Assembly: GCA_031549495.1 (NCBI GenBank)
Contig: JAVBPS010000067.1
Location: 1 to 64,000 of the forward strand
Source of the DNA: JAVBOW01 sp031549495
GTDB lineage: Bacteria > Bacteroidota > Bacteroidia > Bacteroidales > Rikenellaceae
Reading direction: 5' to 3'
Length of the DNA: 64,000 nt
In this document: piece after piece, positions 1 through 8,071 of the stretch
Layout: every line of letters begins with the position of its first letter
How positions within the stretch are numbered: position 1 is the first letter of the stretch
The notes under the pieces: generated by a model
Told to the model about the DNA's origin: nothing
Seen by the model: only the letters and a program-made list of their open reading frames with translations
The model's database searches: none
Translations under genes and position numbers: made by a program

Positions 1-720
1 AGGAATGAGCACTTCATTGACCGGGGTGATGGCCGAGGCGTTGATCGTCAGTACATGATCGTTGATCGTACCGTTGCCTTCGCCGCGCAGGTTGAAAACA
101 CCATGGTGCGAGAGGTTTACCACCGTAGGCTTGTCGGTTTCGGCCCGGTAGGTGATCTGAAAATCGTTGTCCGCCGTGAGGGTGTAGACCATTTTCAGCG
201 CCAGGTTGCCCGCAAACCCGTCTGCGCCGTCCGGCGAGAGGTATGACAGCGCTATGGCGTTATCCGTCACCGAGTCCACGTTCCACACGACCATATCGAG
301 GCCTTTCAACCCGCCGTGCAACGTTTGCCCGTTATTATTCTGCGGCAGGACGTACTCCACGCTATCGAGCGTGAAGCGTCCACCCGCGATCCGGTTGGCA
401 TAACGGCCCACCACGGGGCCCAGGAAACGTTCGCCCTCGGGCTGTGCGTAGTCGCCGATGGTCGGGAATCCGAGTACGATATCCTGGTATTTACCGTCGC
501 GGTCAGGCGTCCAGAGGGCCGCCACGCGGCCGCCGAAATTGGTCACCTGCATGACGATGTCGCCCCCGCGCAGGGTGTAGAGCGACACGTTACTGCCGTC
601 GATAACGGTATCGAACGCCGCGGAAGGGATGAGTGTGACGTCTGCGGGAACCGTGCGGCAGCATCCGAAAGACAAGACCAAAAGCGCTACGGCCGTGAAT
701 AATACAACCCGTGTTCTCAT
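1..720 (-). CDS. galM: aldose 1-epimerase (galactose mutarotase), lipoprotein, C-terminus cut by window edge
   Basis: Interconverts alpha and beta anomers of galactose or other aldoses, feeding sugar released by the neighbouring alpha-galactosidase into metabolism. The reverse strand from 720 gives 240 uninterrupted codons to the window edge. It opens with a lipoprotein signal (MRTRVVLF, lipobox LSFGC around residues 17-20), so an envelope location is likely. Family signatures visible are GRYANRIAGG, LHGG, and NLSHHGVFNL, which corresponds to the NLTNHSYFNL motif of GalM, followed by ITPVNEVLIP. The missing part would hold the catalytic Glu region. It starts 6 bp after the GH36 stop, so the two genes are almost surely one operon. 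Call is firm; sugar preference is inferred from the neighbour. Confidence 0.93.
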   Translation of the reverse strand, partial: MRTRVVLFTAVALLVLSFGCCRTVPADVTLIPSAAFDTVIDGSNVSLYTLRGGDIVMQVTNFGGRVAALWTPDRDGKYQDIVLGFPTIGDYAQPEGERFLGPVVGRYANRIAGGRFTLDSVEYVLPQNNNGQTLHGGLKGLDMVVWNVDSVTDNAIALSYLSPDGADGFAGNLALKMVYTLTADNDFQITYRAETDKPTVVNLSHHGVFNLRGEGNGTINDHVLTINASAITPVNEVLIP

Positions 721-726
721 AACAGA

Positions 727-2946
727 TTAGTTTTTAATTTCCTCAATCAGGAAGACCGCGCTGTCGTACTGGCGGGCGATCTGCAATTCGATGCCCATAT
801 TGGCCAGGTACTCACCGTCGAAGGTCATTCCGTCGCCCCAGAATGCCTTGCGGGGCTTAGCCTTATTGATCTCCGTGAGGCGGTATTTTTTGGCCGGGTC
901 GAGCCCGCTGAGTTTGATCGTCGGCAGCACGCCGCGGTTGTTGAAGTCGGTGCACCAGGCGAAAAGCACCGCTTTGGACTTATCCTTGGCCACATAGGCG
1001 ATCGAGGCGTGGTTGTTCGTACGGTCGTAGGGCGAGATCAGACGATACAGGTCGCCCGAGGTTACCAACTCGCGCACATGGGCTTTGTAGTCGGCGATGC
1101 ACTGGCGGGCGAACTGCATCTGGTCGGCGGGAATGTCCTTCGGCTGGAGTTCGAGGCCCAGGCGGCCGCTGCACGCCACGTCGAATCGAAATTTGAGCGG
1201 GGTGATCGCGCCTGTCTGGTGGCTCGTGTTGGCCGAGACGTGCGACCCCGAAGCCAGGGCGGGATAGATCATATTGGTCGAATACTGCATATAGATGCGC
1301 CGCAGGGCGTCGGTGTTGTCCGAGGTCCAGAACTCATCGTGGTATTTCAACGAGCCGTAGTCCACGCGGCCGCCTCCCGAGGCGCACGCCTGGAAGATCA
1401 GGTCGGGGTACTTGGCCCGGATCTTTTCATAGATGCCGTAGAGGCCTTTGGTGTATTCGATCCAGAAGTGGGTCTGCCGGTCGGCGGCCAGGTAGGGCGA
1501 GCCGACCTGTTCGACGTGGCGGTTGGCGTCCCATTTGATATAGGCGATCCCGGGATGGGCGGTGAGCAGGCTGTCCATCGTGTGCCAGATGAAATCCTGC
1601 ACGGCGGGGTTGGCCAGGTCCAGCAACAGTTGGTTGCGCATGGTGAGTTTCTCGCGTCCGGGGCTCTGGACGATCCAGTCGGGATGGCGCTCGGCCAGTT
1701 CGCTGCGCGGGTTGACCATCTCGGGCTCGACCCACAGGCCGAATTTCACGCCGCGCGCGGTGGCGTGGTCGATCAGGTATTGCAGGCCGCGGGGCAGCTT
1801 CTTGCGGTTGACCTGCCAGTCGCCCAGGCCTGCGTCGGCGGCGTTGCGGGGGTATTTATTCCCGAACCAGCCGTCGTCCAGCACGAACAGTTCCACCCCG
1901 AGGGCGGCCGCATCGTCGATCATCGAAGTAATGGTCTTCTCGTCGAAATCGAAGTAGGCGCCTTCCCAACTGTTGAGCAGTACGGGGCGGGGGGTATTGC
2001 CTTTATTAATGGCGTACAGGCGCGCCCAGTCATGGAAATTACGCGACACCTGTCCCTGGCCGGCGGCGCTGTACGTGTAGATCATCTTCGGGGTTTCGAA
2101 CTGCCCTCCCCGGTCGAGTTTGTAATCGGACATGAAGGGGTTCATGCCGGCCATCACGCTCAGGTGATCCCATTCGTTGAGTTCGAAAGAGAGCTTGTAA
2201 TTGCCCGACCAGGCCAGCGCGCCGCCGATGCAACGGCCGCACTCTTCCCCCGCCGGGGCGTCGAGCGCGAGGATGAACGACGGGTTCTCGGTCTGGGTGG
2301 TGCGTACGCCCTTGCGGGATTCGATGCTTTTGACGCCGTAGCCGAGGCGTTCCTCGGTGCGGTTCATCTCGCCCGCCCAGGTGCCGTTGAAATGGGTCAG
2401 GTAGTAACTGTTCGCCCGCAGGTCGAGCATCGACGAGTAGAAATTTTTGAGCACCACGCTACCCGGCTCGTTGTTGCGGATCACGCTCCACAGGGCGATC
2501 ACGTCCTGGCCCGCGTAGGCTTCGGCATGCAGCTCGACCGTCAGGTCATAGACCCGGTCGCGCAGGGTGAAGATATGGCGGGTAACCTCGCCCGAGGTCT
2601 TGCTCTGCTGCTTGACGAAAGCCAGCTCGGTGATCAGGCTGCCGTCGTGGTGCACCACACTCAGGGCGGGTTCGCTGGTGAAGCTGAATCCGTATGCCGG
2701 GTAGGCTTCCCAGTTCATTTCACGGCGTGTGTCGGCGCGGTTGTAGCCCCGCGCCGCCTCGAATTGGGCGGCGTCGGCGATGCGCTCTCCGTAGTAGCGC
2801 TGTATCAGCCGGCCGTCGGCCCCGACCGTGTAGACGAGCGAGGTGCCGCGCGTCGAAATCTCGTAGACTTTGTTTTGTGCATTGACCCCGGCGGCGGACA
2901 GCAGCCCGGCGAAGAGGAGTGAAACATTGATCAGTCGCTTCAGCAT
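727..2946 (-). CDS. GH36 alpha-galactosidase, secreted
   Basis: Hydrolyses terminal alpha-linked galactose by a retaining mechanism. The 739-residue product has a signal peptide (residues 1-23, ending AAGVNA), an N-terminal beta-sandwich (about 25-320), a TIM barrel (about 320-640) and a C-terminal beta domain, the usual GH36 layout and length. The nucleophile Asp is in YIKWDANRH (about D473) and the acid/base Asp in FWTSDNTDA (about D543); LDDGWF (about 356-361) and CASGGGR are further family marks. First gene of a two-gene operon with galM. A -7 box lies about 30 bp upstream of the start. The first codons resemble a decayed fragment near 24.2 kb. Confidence 0.95.
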   Translation of the reverse strand: MLKRLINVSLLFAGLLSAAGVNAQNKVYEISTRGTSLVYTVGADGRLIQRYYGERIADAAQFEAARGYNRADTRREMNWEAYPAYGFSFTSEPALSVVHHDGSLITELAFVKQQSKTSGEVTRHIFTLRDRVYDLTVELHAEAYAGQDVIALWSVIRNNEPGSVVLKNFYSSMLDLRANSYYLTHFNGTWAGEMNRTEERLGYGVKSIESRKGVRTTQTENPSFILALDAPAGEECGRCIGGALAWSGNYKLSFELNEWDHLSVMAGMNPFMSDYKLDRGGQFETPKMIYTYSAAGQGQVSRNFHDWARLYAINKGNTPRPVLLNSWEGAYFDFDEKTITSMIDDAAALGVELFVLDDGWFGNKYPRNAADAGLGDWQVNRKKLPRGLQYLIDHATARGVKFGLWVEPEMVNPRSELAERHPDWIVQSPGREKLTMRNQLLLDLANPAVQDFIWHTMDSLLTAHPGIAYIKWDANRHVEQVGSPYLAADRQTHFWIEYTKGLYGIYEKIRAKYPDLIFQACASGGGRVDYGSLKYHDEFWTSDNTDALRRIYMQYSTNMIYPALASGSHVSANTSHQTGAITPLKFRFDVACSGRLGLELQPKDIPADQMQFARQCIADYKAHVRELVTSGDLYRLISPYDRTNNHASIAYVAKDKSKAVLFAWCTDFNNRGVLPTIKLSGLDPAKKYRLTEINKAKPRKAFWGDGMTFDGEYLANMGIELQIARQYDSAVFLIEEIKN

Positions 2947-2973
2947 ATGGTGGTTTGAGTTGTGGTTATTTTA

Positions 2974-2981
2974 CAAAGGTA
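2974..2981 (-). promoter_or_regulatory. probable -7 promoter box for GH36-galM
   Basis: The reverse strand reads TACCTTTG, a match to the Bacteroidota sigma-ABfr -7 consensus TAnnTTTG, 28 bp before the GH36 start. No convincing TTTG/TTG -33 box is seen at 19-21 bp spacing. Confidence 0.5.
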
Positions 2982-3089
2982 GCGTTTGCCTTCCCGGAGG
3001 GATAGCATTTTTGTGCGGATTCCATGCACTTTCGTCCATACCCCGGCGCCGGGCCTGCCCGGAAGGATGCGCCGTCCTGCAAAGCGGGT

Positions 3090-4562
3090 TTACCTCGCCG
3101 CTTTAAGCCTTCCCGAGACAGGATCGCCTATACGTTCGAGGGTTTCGGTCAGTTCCCTGTGCACCTGTGCGAGTTCTTTTTTCGATGCGCTGTCGTAAAT
3201 GTTATTCAACTGAAAGGGGTCTTCCCTGCGATCGAACAGCATGCCCCTGGTGACCTTGCCGCCTTCGATGTTTAAAACGTAGGTATACCGCAACGTGCGT
3301 ATCCCGCGCTTGCCGAATCCCTTTTCGACAGGTTGCTCAGGGTCATACATCAGGTAAGGGCGCGATGAGGGCGCATTGCGCATATCGCCTTTCAGGCACG
3401 CCGAAAGGTCTTCCCCGTGGGCTTTGGCATGCGTCCAGTCGGCATGGCCGATCAACCCGAAAACGGTGGGGTATAGATCCACCAGGTCTATGGGCGAAGC
3501 ATATGTGCCGGGCGCGAGGTTGTCCTTATATTTGAATATAAGGGGGATGGTAAATGAAGGGTCGTAAGGATTGCCTTTAGTCTGCTCACGGTTCATGCCC
3601 ATGCAATTGCCGTGATCCGAGACGAAAACGATGACCGTGTTGCCGCTTAGCCCGCAGGCCTCTATGCAATCGATGATGCGGCCCGCCTGCCGGTCTACGC
3701 CTGTGATGCAGGCATAATAATTCCGGGTGGATTTGCGGAACAGCTCGCCCATCGGCCTGTCTGCCGGGGGGATGTTCTCAAAACGCGCGGCAAGTTCGTC
3801 CGTATCCAGGCCGAGGTACATTTTTTTGTATGTGTCCGGCACCAGGTTGTACTCCGTGTGGGGAGGGTTCATGGATACCATCAGGGCAAAGGGCTTGTCC
3901 GGGTCGCGCTGCCGGTTATTGTTGCGGATATAGTCTATCGCGCGGTCGGCTTCGTATTCGGGGCCCCATTGGTCGACGTAGAAAAACTCATCGCGGCCGC
4001 TGCCGGTGTCCCAATACATGGGGCGCAAGTGCTGGTCGTAGGTGCCGTAGGCGAGCCAATAGGTAAACCCGTGCCTGCGGTCGGGTGGACACCATTCGTT
4101 CCAGGCCACTTTGCCGCTGTGGTTATTGCTGGTGTTGACGAAGGGTGCATGCGGCGAGTCGAGATGCCACTTGCCGATATACCCCAGCGAATAGCCTTTC
4201 GCGGCGAGGATGTCGCTCCAGCATATGTCGTCTGTTTTGAGCTCCACGCCGTAGGGTGCGGTGCCGGAAGTGCAGTTGGCCTTCACGTCGTGGGCATTGG
4301 GGTATAGCCCGGTCATGAAAGAGGCCCGCGCAGGCGAAGAAACGGGATGGGCGCTGGTGGCATTGGTGCATATAACGCCCTGGGCGGCAAGTTTGTCGAG
4401 GTTGGGCGTGATGACGGGCTCCACACCCTGGCACCCGAGGGCACTCGCGCGCCACTGGTCGGCCATTATGATTAAAATATTCGGTTCCCGGGCTTCGGCG
4501 CCCAGGCAGAACGCGCAGCCCAGGACACAGGCCGGTAAGGTCATTTTGTTTTTCATCGTCAT
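3090..4562 (-). CDS. S1-family sulfatase, serine type
   Basis: Removes sulfate esters from a glycan. 490 residues with a signal peptide ending about GAEA (24). Metal-site motif IIMADQW (about 31-37), formylglycine site S75-S-P-A-R, then the substrate- and metal-binding stretches GKWHLDSPH and FVSDHGN. The modified residue is Ser, which requires an anaerobic maturase (anSME) not encoded here. Last gene of the PUL 1 leftward operon, 6 bp after the preceding sulfatase. ATG at 4562 was taken; an in-frame ATG at 4556 (MKNKM) is equally good. The substrate position cannot be read from sequence. Confidence 0.92.
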   Translation of the reverse strand: MTMKNKMTLPACVLGCAFCLGAEAREPNILIIMADQWRASALGCQGVEPVITPNLDKLAAQGVICTNATSAHPVSSPARASFMTGLYPNAHDVKANCTSGTAPYGVELKTDDICWSDILAAKGYSLGYIGKWHLDSPHAPFVNTSNNHSGKVAWNEWCPPDRRHGFTYWLAYGTYDQHLRPMYWDTGSGRDEFFYVDQWGPEYEADRAIDYIRNNNRQRDPDKPFALMVSMNPPHTEYNLVPDTYKKMYLGLDTDELAARFENIPPADRPMGELFRKSTRNYYACITGVDRQAGRIIDCIEACGLSGNTVIVFVSDHGNCMGMNREQTKGNPYDPSFTIPLIFKYKDNLAPGTYASPIDLVDLYPTVFGLIGHADWTHAKAHGEDLSACLKGDMRNAPSSRPYLMYDPEQPVEKGFGKRGIRTLRYTYVLNIEGGKVTRGMLFDRREDPFQLNNIYDSASKKELAQVHRELTETLERIGDPVSGRLKAAR

Positions 4563-4568
4563 GAAATT

Positions 4569-5966
4569 TTATTTTTTCCATTGGCGCTCCAGCGCCTCCA
4601 TCTCGGTCGGTTGTCCTTCGTCCCCCTGCCCGGCCATCCACCGGTCGAGCTCCCGGCCCATCCTTTTTATCACATTCCGGTATTTCCTCTCGCCGGCCAG
4701 GTTGTTCATCTGGTACGGATCTTCGACAACGTCGTAAAGCTCTTCGCCCGGACGCGTCTGGTACGCTTTCACGCGCGAGGCCGCGAACCCGTCGCTTCCG
4801 GCCTGTTGCTGCCATGATCTCCATACGGCATCCGTGGTTGCGGCGCATCTGAACGTCGCCCCGGGCGTAAGGTTGCGGATATACCTGTACCGGGAGTCCC
4901 GCACTGAACGTATTCCGTAATACTCAGGCCCCGAAACGATGCCGCGCGAGGTCTGGAGGCAAAAGGTGTACTCCTTGAACGTATCCCGCTCCGCTTTCAG
5001 GACGGGCAGGAAACTCCGGCCATCCACCCCGTCGGGAACTTTCCCTGTCGCTATATCCACCAACGTGGGGGTTACGTCGACGTATTCGCATATCGCATCG
5101 GTTTGGCGCCCGGGTTCGATGACCCCTTTCCACCGTACGATGAATCCCGTTTGCACGCCGGCGTCGTAACACGTCCATTTGGCGAAGGGGAACGAGTGTC
5201 CCTGTTCGCTGGTGAATATGAATATCGTGTTGTCCGACAACCCGTATTTCTCCAACAGGGCGTCTATGCGCCCGATATGCCCGTCCAGGTAGGTGACTTC
5301 GGCCAGGTAATTCACATATTGCTGACGTGTCTGCCGCGTGTCGACGAGCGTGGGGGGCAACCTCAGGGTATGGGCGTCGTACTGCGACCGGTCGCCCTTG
5401 GTCCAGGGCGTGTGAGGCTCGGTCGAGGCCAGGTAGAGGAAAAACGGATCCCGTGTCCCGGCAACCTCCGCCAGGAAAGGTTCGACCTTGGCGATGTCTA
5501 TGTCCCCTTCCGTACCCTTGCCGCCGAGGTATTCGAACGGGTATCGCTCCAGGGGGGCATAATGCCTTTTACCCTGCGCCGCCACGCGGTACCCGGCCTG
5601 CTTAAGGTATGCCGGCAACGTTACCACCCACTCCCGGATAAACGTGTGGTTCGGATACGCGCCCGAGCGGACGGGATATAGCCCGCTGAGCAGGCATTGG
5701 CGGGTGGGCGAGGACATCGAGGCCGCCTGGAAGAAACTGTTGAATTTCAGGCCCTCTCCGGCCAGGCGGTCTATGTTGGGTGTTTTCGCGTCGGGGCTGC
5801 CGTAGCACCCCAGATCCAGCATGCGGCAGTCGTCGGCGATGATCAGCACGATATTGGGGCGGTCGACCCTCTGCCCGGGGTCGCTCCCGTGCGCCCGGGC
5901 GTGCGAGGATGCACACGCGGCCGCCACGGCAAGCGAGGATAGCAACAAAGTTCTTTGCGGACGCAT
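4569..5966 (-). CDS. S1-family sulfatase, serine type (N-sulfoglucosamine sulfohydrolase-like)
   Basis: 465 residues with a signal peptide (about 1-25). Metal motif IIADDC (about 42-47), formylglycine site S85-S-P-T-R followed by LLSGLYPVRSGAYPNH, and GKRHYAP, a variant of GK.H. The phrase TRQxLxSGLYPVRxGAYPNH is typical of sulfatases related to heparan N-sulfatases (S1_8-like), a judgement from memory that a SulfAtlas search should test. Middle of the three-sulfatase cluster, 16 bp after the upstream sulfatase stop. Exported to periplasm or cell surface. Serine-type site as in all sulfatases of this window. Confidence 0.9.
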   Translation of the reverse strand: MRPQRTLLLSSLAVAAACASSHARAHGSDPGQRVDRPNIVLIIADDCRMLDLGCYGSPDAKTPNIDRLAGEGLKFNSFFQAASMSSPTRQCLLSGLYPVRSGAYPNHTFIREWVVTLPAYLKQAGYRVAAQGKRHYAPLERYPFEYLGGKGTEGDIDIAKVEPFLAEVAGTRDPFFLYLASTEPHTPWTKGDRSQYDAHTLRLPPTLVDTRQTRQQYVNYLAEVTYLDGHIGRIDALLEKYGLSDNTIFIFTSEQGHSFPFAKWTCYDAGVQTGFIVRWKGVIEPGRQTDAICEYVDVTPTLVDIATGKVPDGVDGRSFLPVLKAERDTFKEYTFCLQTSRGIVSGPEYYGIRSVRDSRYRYIRNLTPGATFRCAATTDAVWRSWQQQAGSDGFAASRVKAYQTRPGEELYDVVEDPYQMNNLAGERKYRNVIKRMGRELDRWMAGQGDEGQPTEMEALERQWKK

Positions 5967-5982
5967 AATCCTGTGGGTTGTG

Positions 5983-8043
5983 TCAGTTCACCTTCAGCTT
6001 CACGTCGTCGATCCATAGGGTCCCTTGCGAGAGCCCGGTGTAGAACACCAGTTGGTAAGGGCCTTTTTTCGGCAGGACGACGCCCTCGAACGTGTATGTA
6101 TCGCCGTTCGGCGTAATGACAATTTCTTTGTCGACGGGTTTGTTTTCCAACTTGCCTATTTCCTCTACCCGAAAGACCAGCCTGGTGCGGGTGCTGCTGC
6201 GGGCTTTGAACGAAATAGACGCTGTGCTGCCCGGTTTCTCGGTGGGGAATATCCATTTCAGGAAAGACGCGTTGGGCTGAAACCCCCTCTTTCGCACGTC
6301 GATGCGCGCGGTCTTCGGCCCCGACAGGGTGTTGACCGTGTCGATGGAGTAGCGGACGTCGGCGTCGGGCGTGCGGGAATAGGTTTTCCATCCGCCCAGG
6401 TTGTCGTTGAATTCGCCGTTGATCCTGTTCCTTTTGTATGCCTGCTCGCGCGCCCCGTAGCCGCGTGTGTCCATAGGCAGGGCGCCTATGCTGCCGGCCC
6501 ATTTGCGCCAGCCCTCGTACATATCCTGCCGTTTTTGGGGGTATTCGGCGGACAGGTCGTTCATTTCGGTCGGGTCGGCCTGCATGTCGTAAAGCTCGAT
6601 GAGCGCTTTGTTGAACGGCGAACCCTCCCGGGTTTTGCAGACGATCTTCCATTGGCCGTCCCTGGCAGCGATGTTGCCTTCGTGTTCCCAGAAAGTCACG
6701 CCCCTTCCGGTGCTCTCCCCTTTGAAATTGGGCACGAGGCTGACGCCCTGCATCGGCGTGATCCGGCGGCCTTTGTAGAGCGCCGGATAAGTCGCGCCCG
6801 ACAGCTGGACGCAGGTGCTCATTACATCGGTGAACATCCCGTACTCGCCCGCAAACGAATTGTTCAGCCTGCTCTCTATGCCATCAGGGTAGTGCACGAT
6901 CATCGGGGAGGCTATGCCTCCTTCGTGGGTGTAATGCTTATACTGGCGGTAAGGCGTACTGCTCAGGTTGGCCCAATTGATACGGTAACTCTCATAGGTG
7001 TCGGCAGTGCCGTCCATGGCTTTACGGCCCCGGCTGATGAGCTCGGCGCAAGCGCCGTTGTCGGACATGAACATGATCACCGTATTGTCCAGTTGCCCCC
7101 TCTGTTCGAGGGCTGCGACCAGGCGGCCTATGCCCTGGTCCATGGCGTCGACCTGGGCGGCGTATATGGCCATACGCATCACGAATTCTTCTTTCATATC
7201 CTCGCTGAGCTTGTCCCAGGGATTGACGGCGGCGTCCCGCGGAGATAACAACGCGCCCGGATCGAAGAGTCCCATCGCGACCTGGCGGGCGAAGCGCTCT
7301 TCGCGCAGGCGGTCCCAGCCTTTGCGGTAGCGCTCCACATATTTGTCTATATCCTTCTGCAGCGCGTGCAGGGGCCAGTGCGGCGCCGTGTAGGCGAGGT
7401 AAAGGAAAAGCGGGTCACGCGAAAAATCGTGCCCGGTCACAAACCCGGCGGCCGCCTGGCTCAGGGCATGGGTAAAATAATACGATCCGTCGTCGGGGGT
7501 TTTCTCCTTCCGGTTGTCGACGTTCACCACGGTTTTAAAGTAGTTCGCCGCGCCGTCCACAATGCCGTAAAAATGGTCGAAGCCCCTCTGGTTGGGCCAA
7601 TATTCGAGCACGTCGCCGTCATTCTGGCGGTCGCTGCTAAGGTGCCATTTGCCGCTCATATAGGTGCCGTATCCCGCGCTTTTGAGAACCTCCGCGATCG
7701 TGACGCACTGCCTGTTCAGGTAACCCTGGTAGGCGGGCCGCCCCATATCCGCGGCCGCCATCCATCCCATGCCGGCCTGATGGGGATATAACCCGGTCAT
7801 CAGCATGGCGCGCGAAGGGCAACTGCGGGCGCTGTTGTAGAACTGGCGGTAACGGATACCGTTTTGGGCAAGCCTGTCCAGGTTGGGCGTTTCGATCTCT
7901 CCCCCGTAGCAACCCAGGTCGGAATAACCCATGTCGTCGGCAAGGATCACGATAATATTAGGTTTGTCGGCAGCCACAGCCTGAGACGCGGACAAACCGG
8001 CCACGACAAGGCCCAGGCATGAGTAAAGATTGTTTTTTCGCAT
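5983..8043 (-). CDS. S1-family arylsulfatase-like enzyme with C-terminal carbohydrate-binding-like domain
   Basis: 686 residues, much longer than the usual 450-550 for the family. Signal peptide to about residue 24 (SQAVAA). Catalytic domain about 27-530: VILADDMG metal motif, formylglycine site S74-C-P-S-R, GLYPHQAGMGWM, GKWHLS and MFMSDNGAC, the AtsA-like (S1_4-type) arrangement. From about residue 545 a separate beta-rich module begins (INGEFNDNLGGWKTYSRT onward, ending TLWIDDVKLKVN), which reads like a jelly-roll glycan-binding domain of the kind ending many Bacteroidota glycanases. First of the three sulfatases, 28 bp after the HTCS stop. Confidence 0.92.
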   Translation of the reverse strand: MRKNNLYSCLGLVVAGLSASQAVAADKPNIIVILADDMGYSDLGCYGGEIETPNLDRLAQNGIRYRQFYNSARSCPSRAMLMTGLYPHQAGMGWMAAADMGRPAYQGYLNRQCVTIAEVLKSAGYGTYMSGKWHLSSDRQNDGDVLEYWPNQRGFDHFYGIVDGAANYFKTVVNVDNRKEKTPDDGSYYFTHALSQAAAGFVTGHDFSRDPLFLYLAYTAPHWPLHALQKDIDKYVERYRKGWDRLREERFARQVAMGLFDPGALLSPRDAAVNPWDKLSEDMKEEFVMRMAIYAAQVDAMDQGIGRLVAALEQRGQLDNTVIMFMSDNGACAELISRGRKAMDGTADTYESYRINWANLSSTPYRQYKHYTHEGGIASPMIVHYPDGIESRLNNSFAGEYGMFTDVMSTCVQLSGATYPALYKGRRITPMQGVSLVPNFKGESTGRGVTFWEHEGNIAARDGQWKIVCKTREGSPFNKALIELYDMQADPTEMNDLSAEYPQKRQDMYEGWRKWAGSIGALPMDTRGYGAREQAYKRNRINGEFNDNLGGWKTYSRTPDADVRYSIDTVNTLSGPKTARIDVRKRGFQPNASFLKWIFPTEKPGSTASISFKARSSTRTRLVFRVEEIGKLENKPVDKEIVITPNGDTYTFEGVVLPKKGPYQLVFYTGLSQGTLWIDDVKLKVN

Positions 8044-8071
8044 GAGGATATTTATTTGAAATTATTGACTT

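Noticed and set aside
1009..2922. Plus-strand open frame of 637 codons
   Set aside because: Antisense shadow of the GH36 gene, which carries all catalytic motifs.
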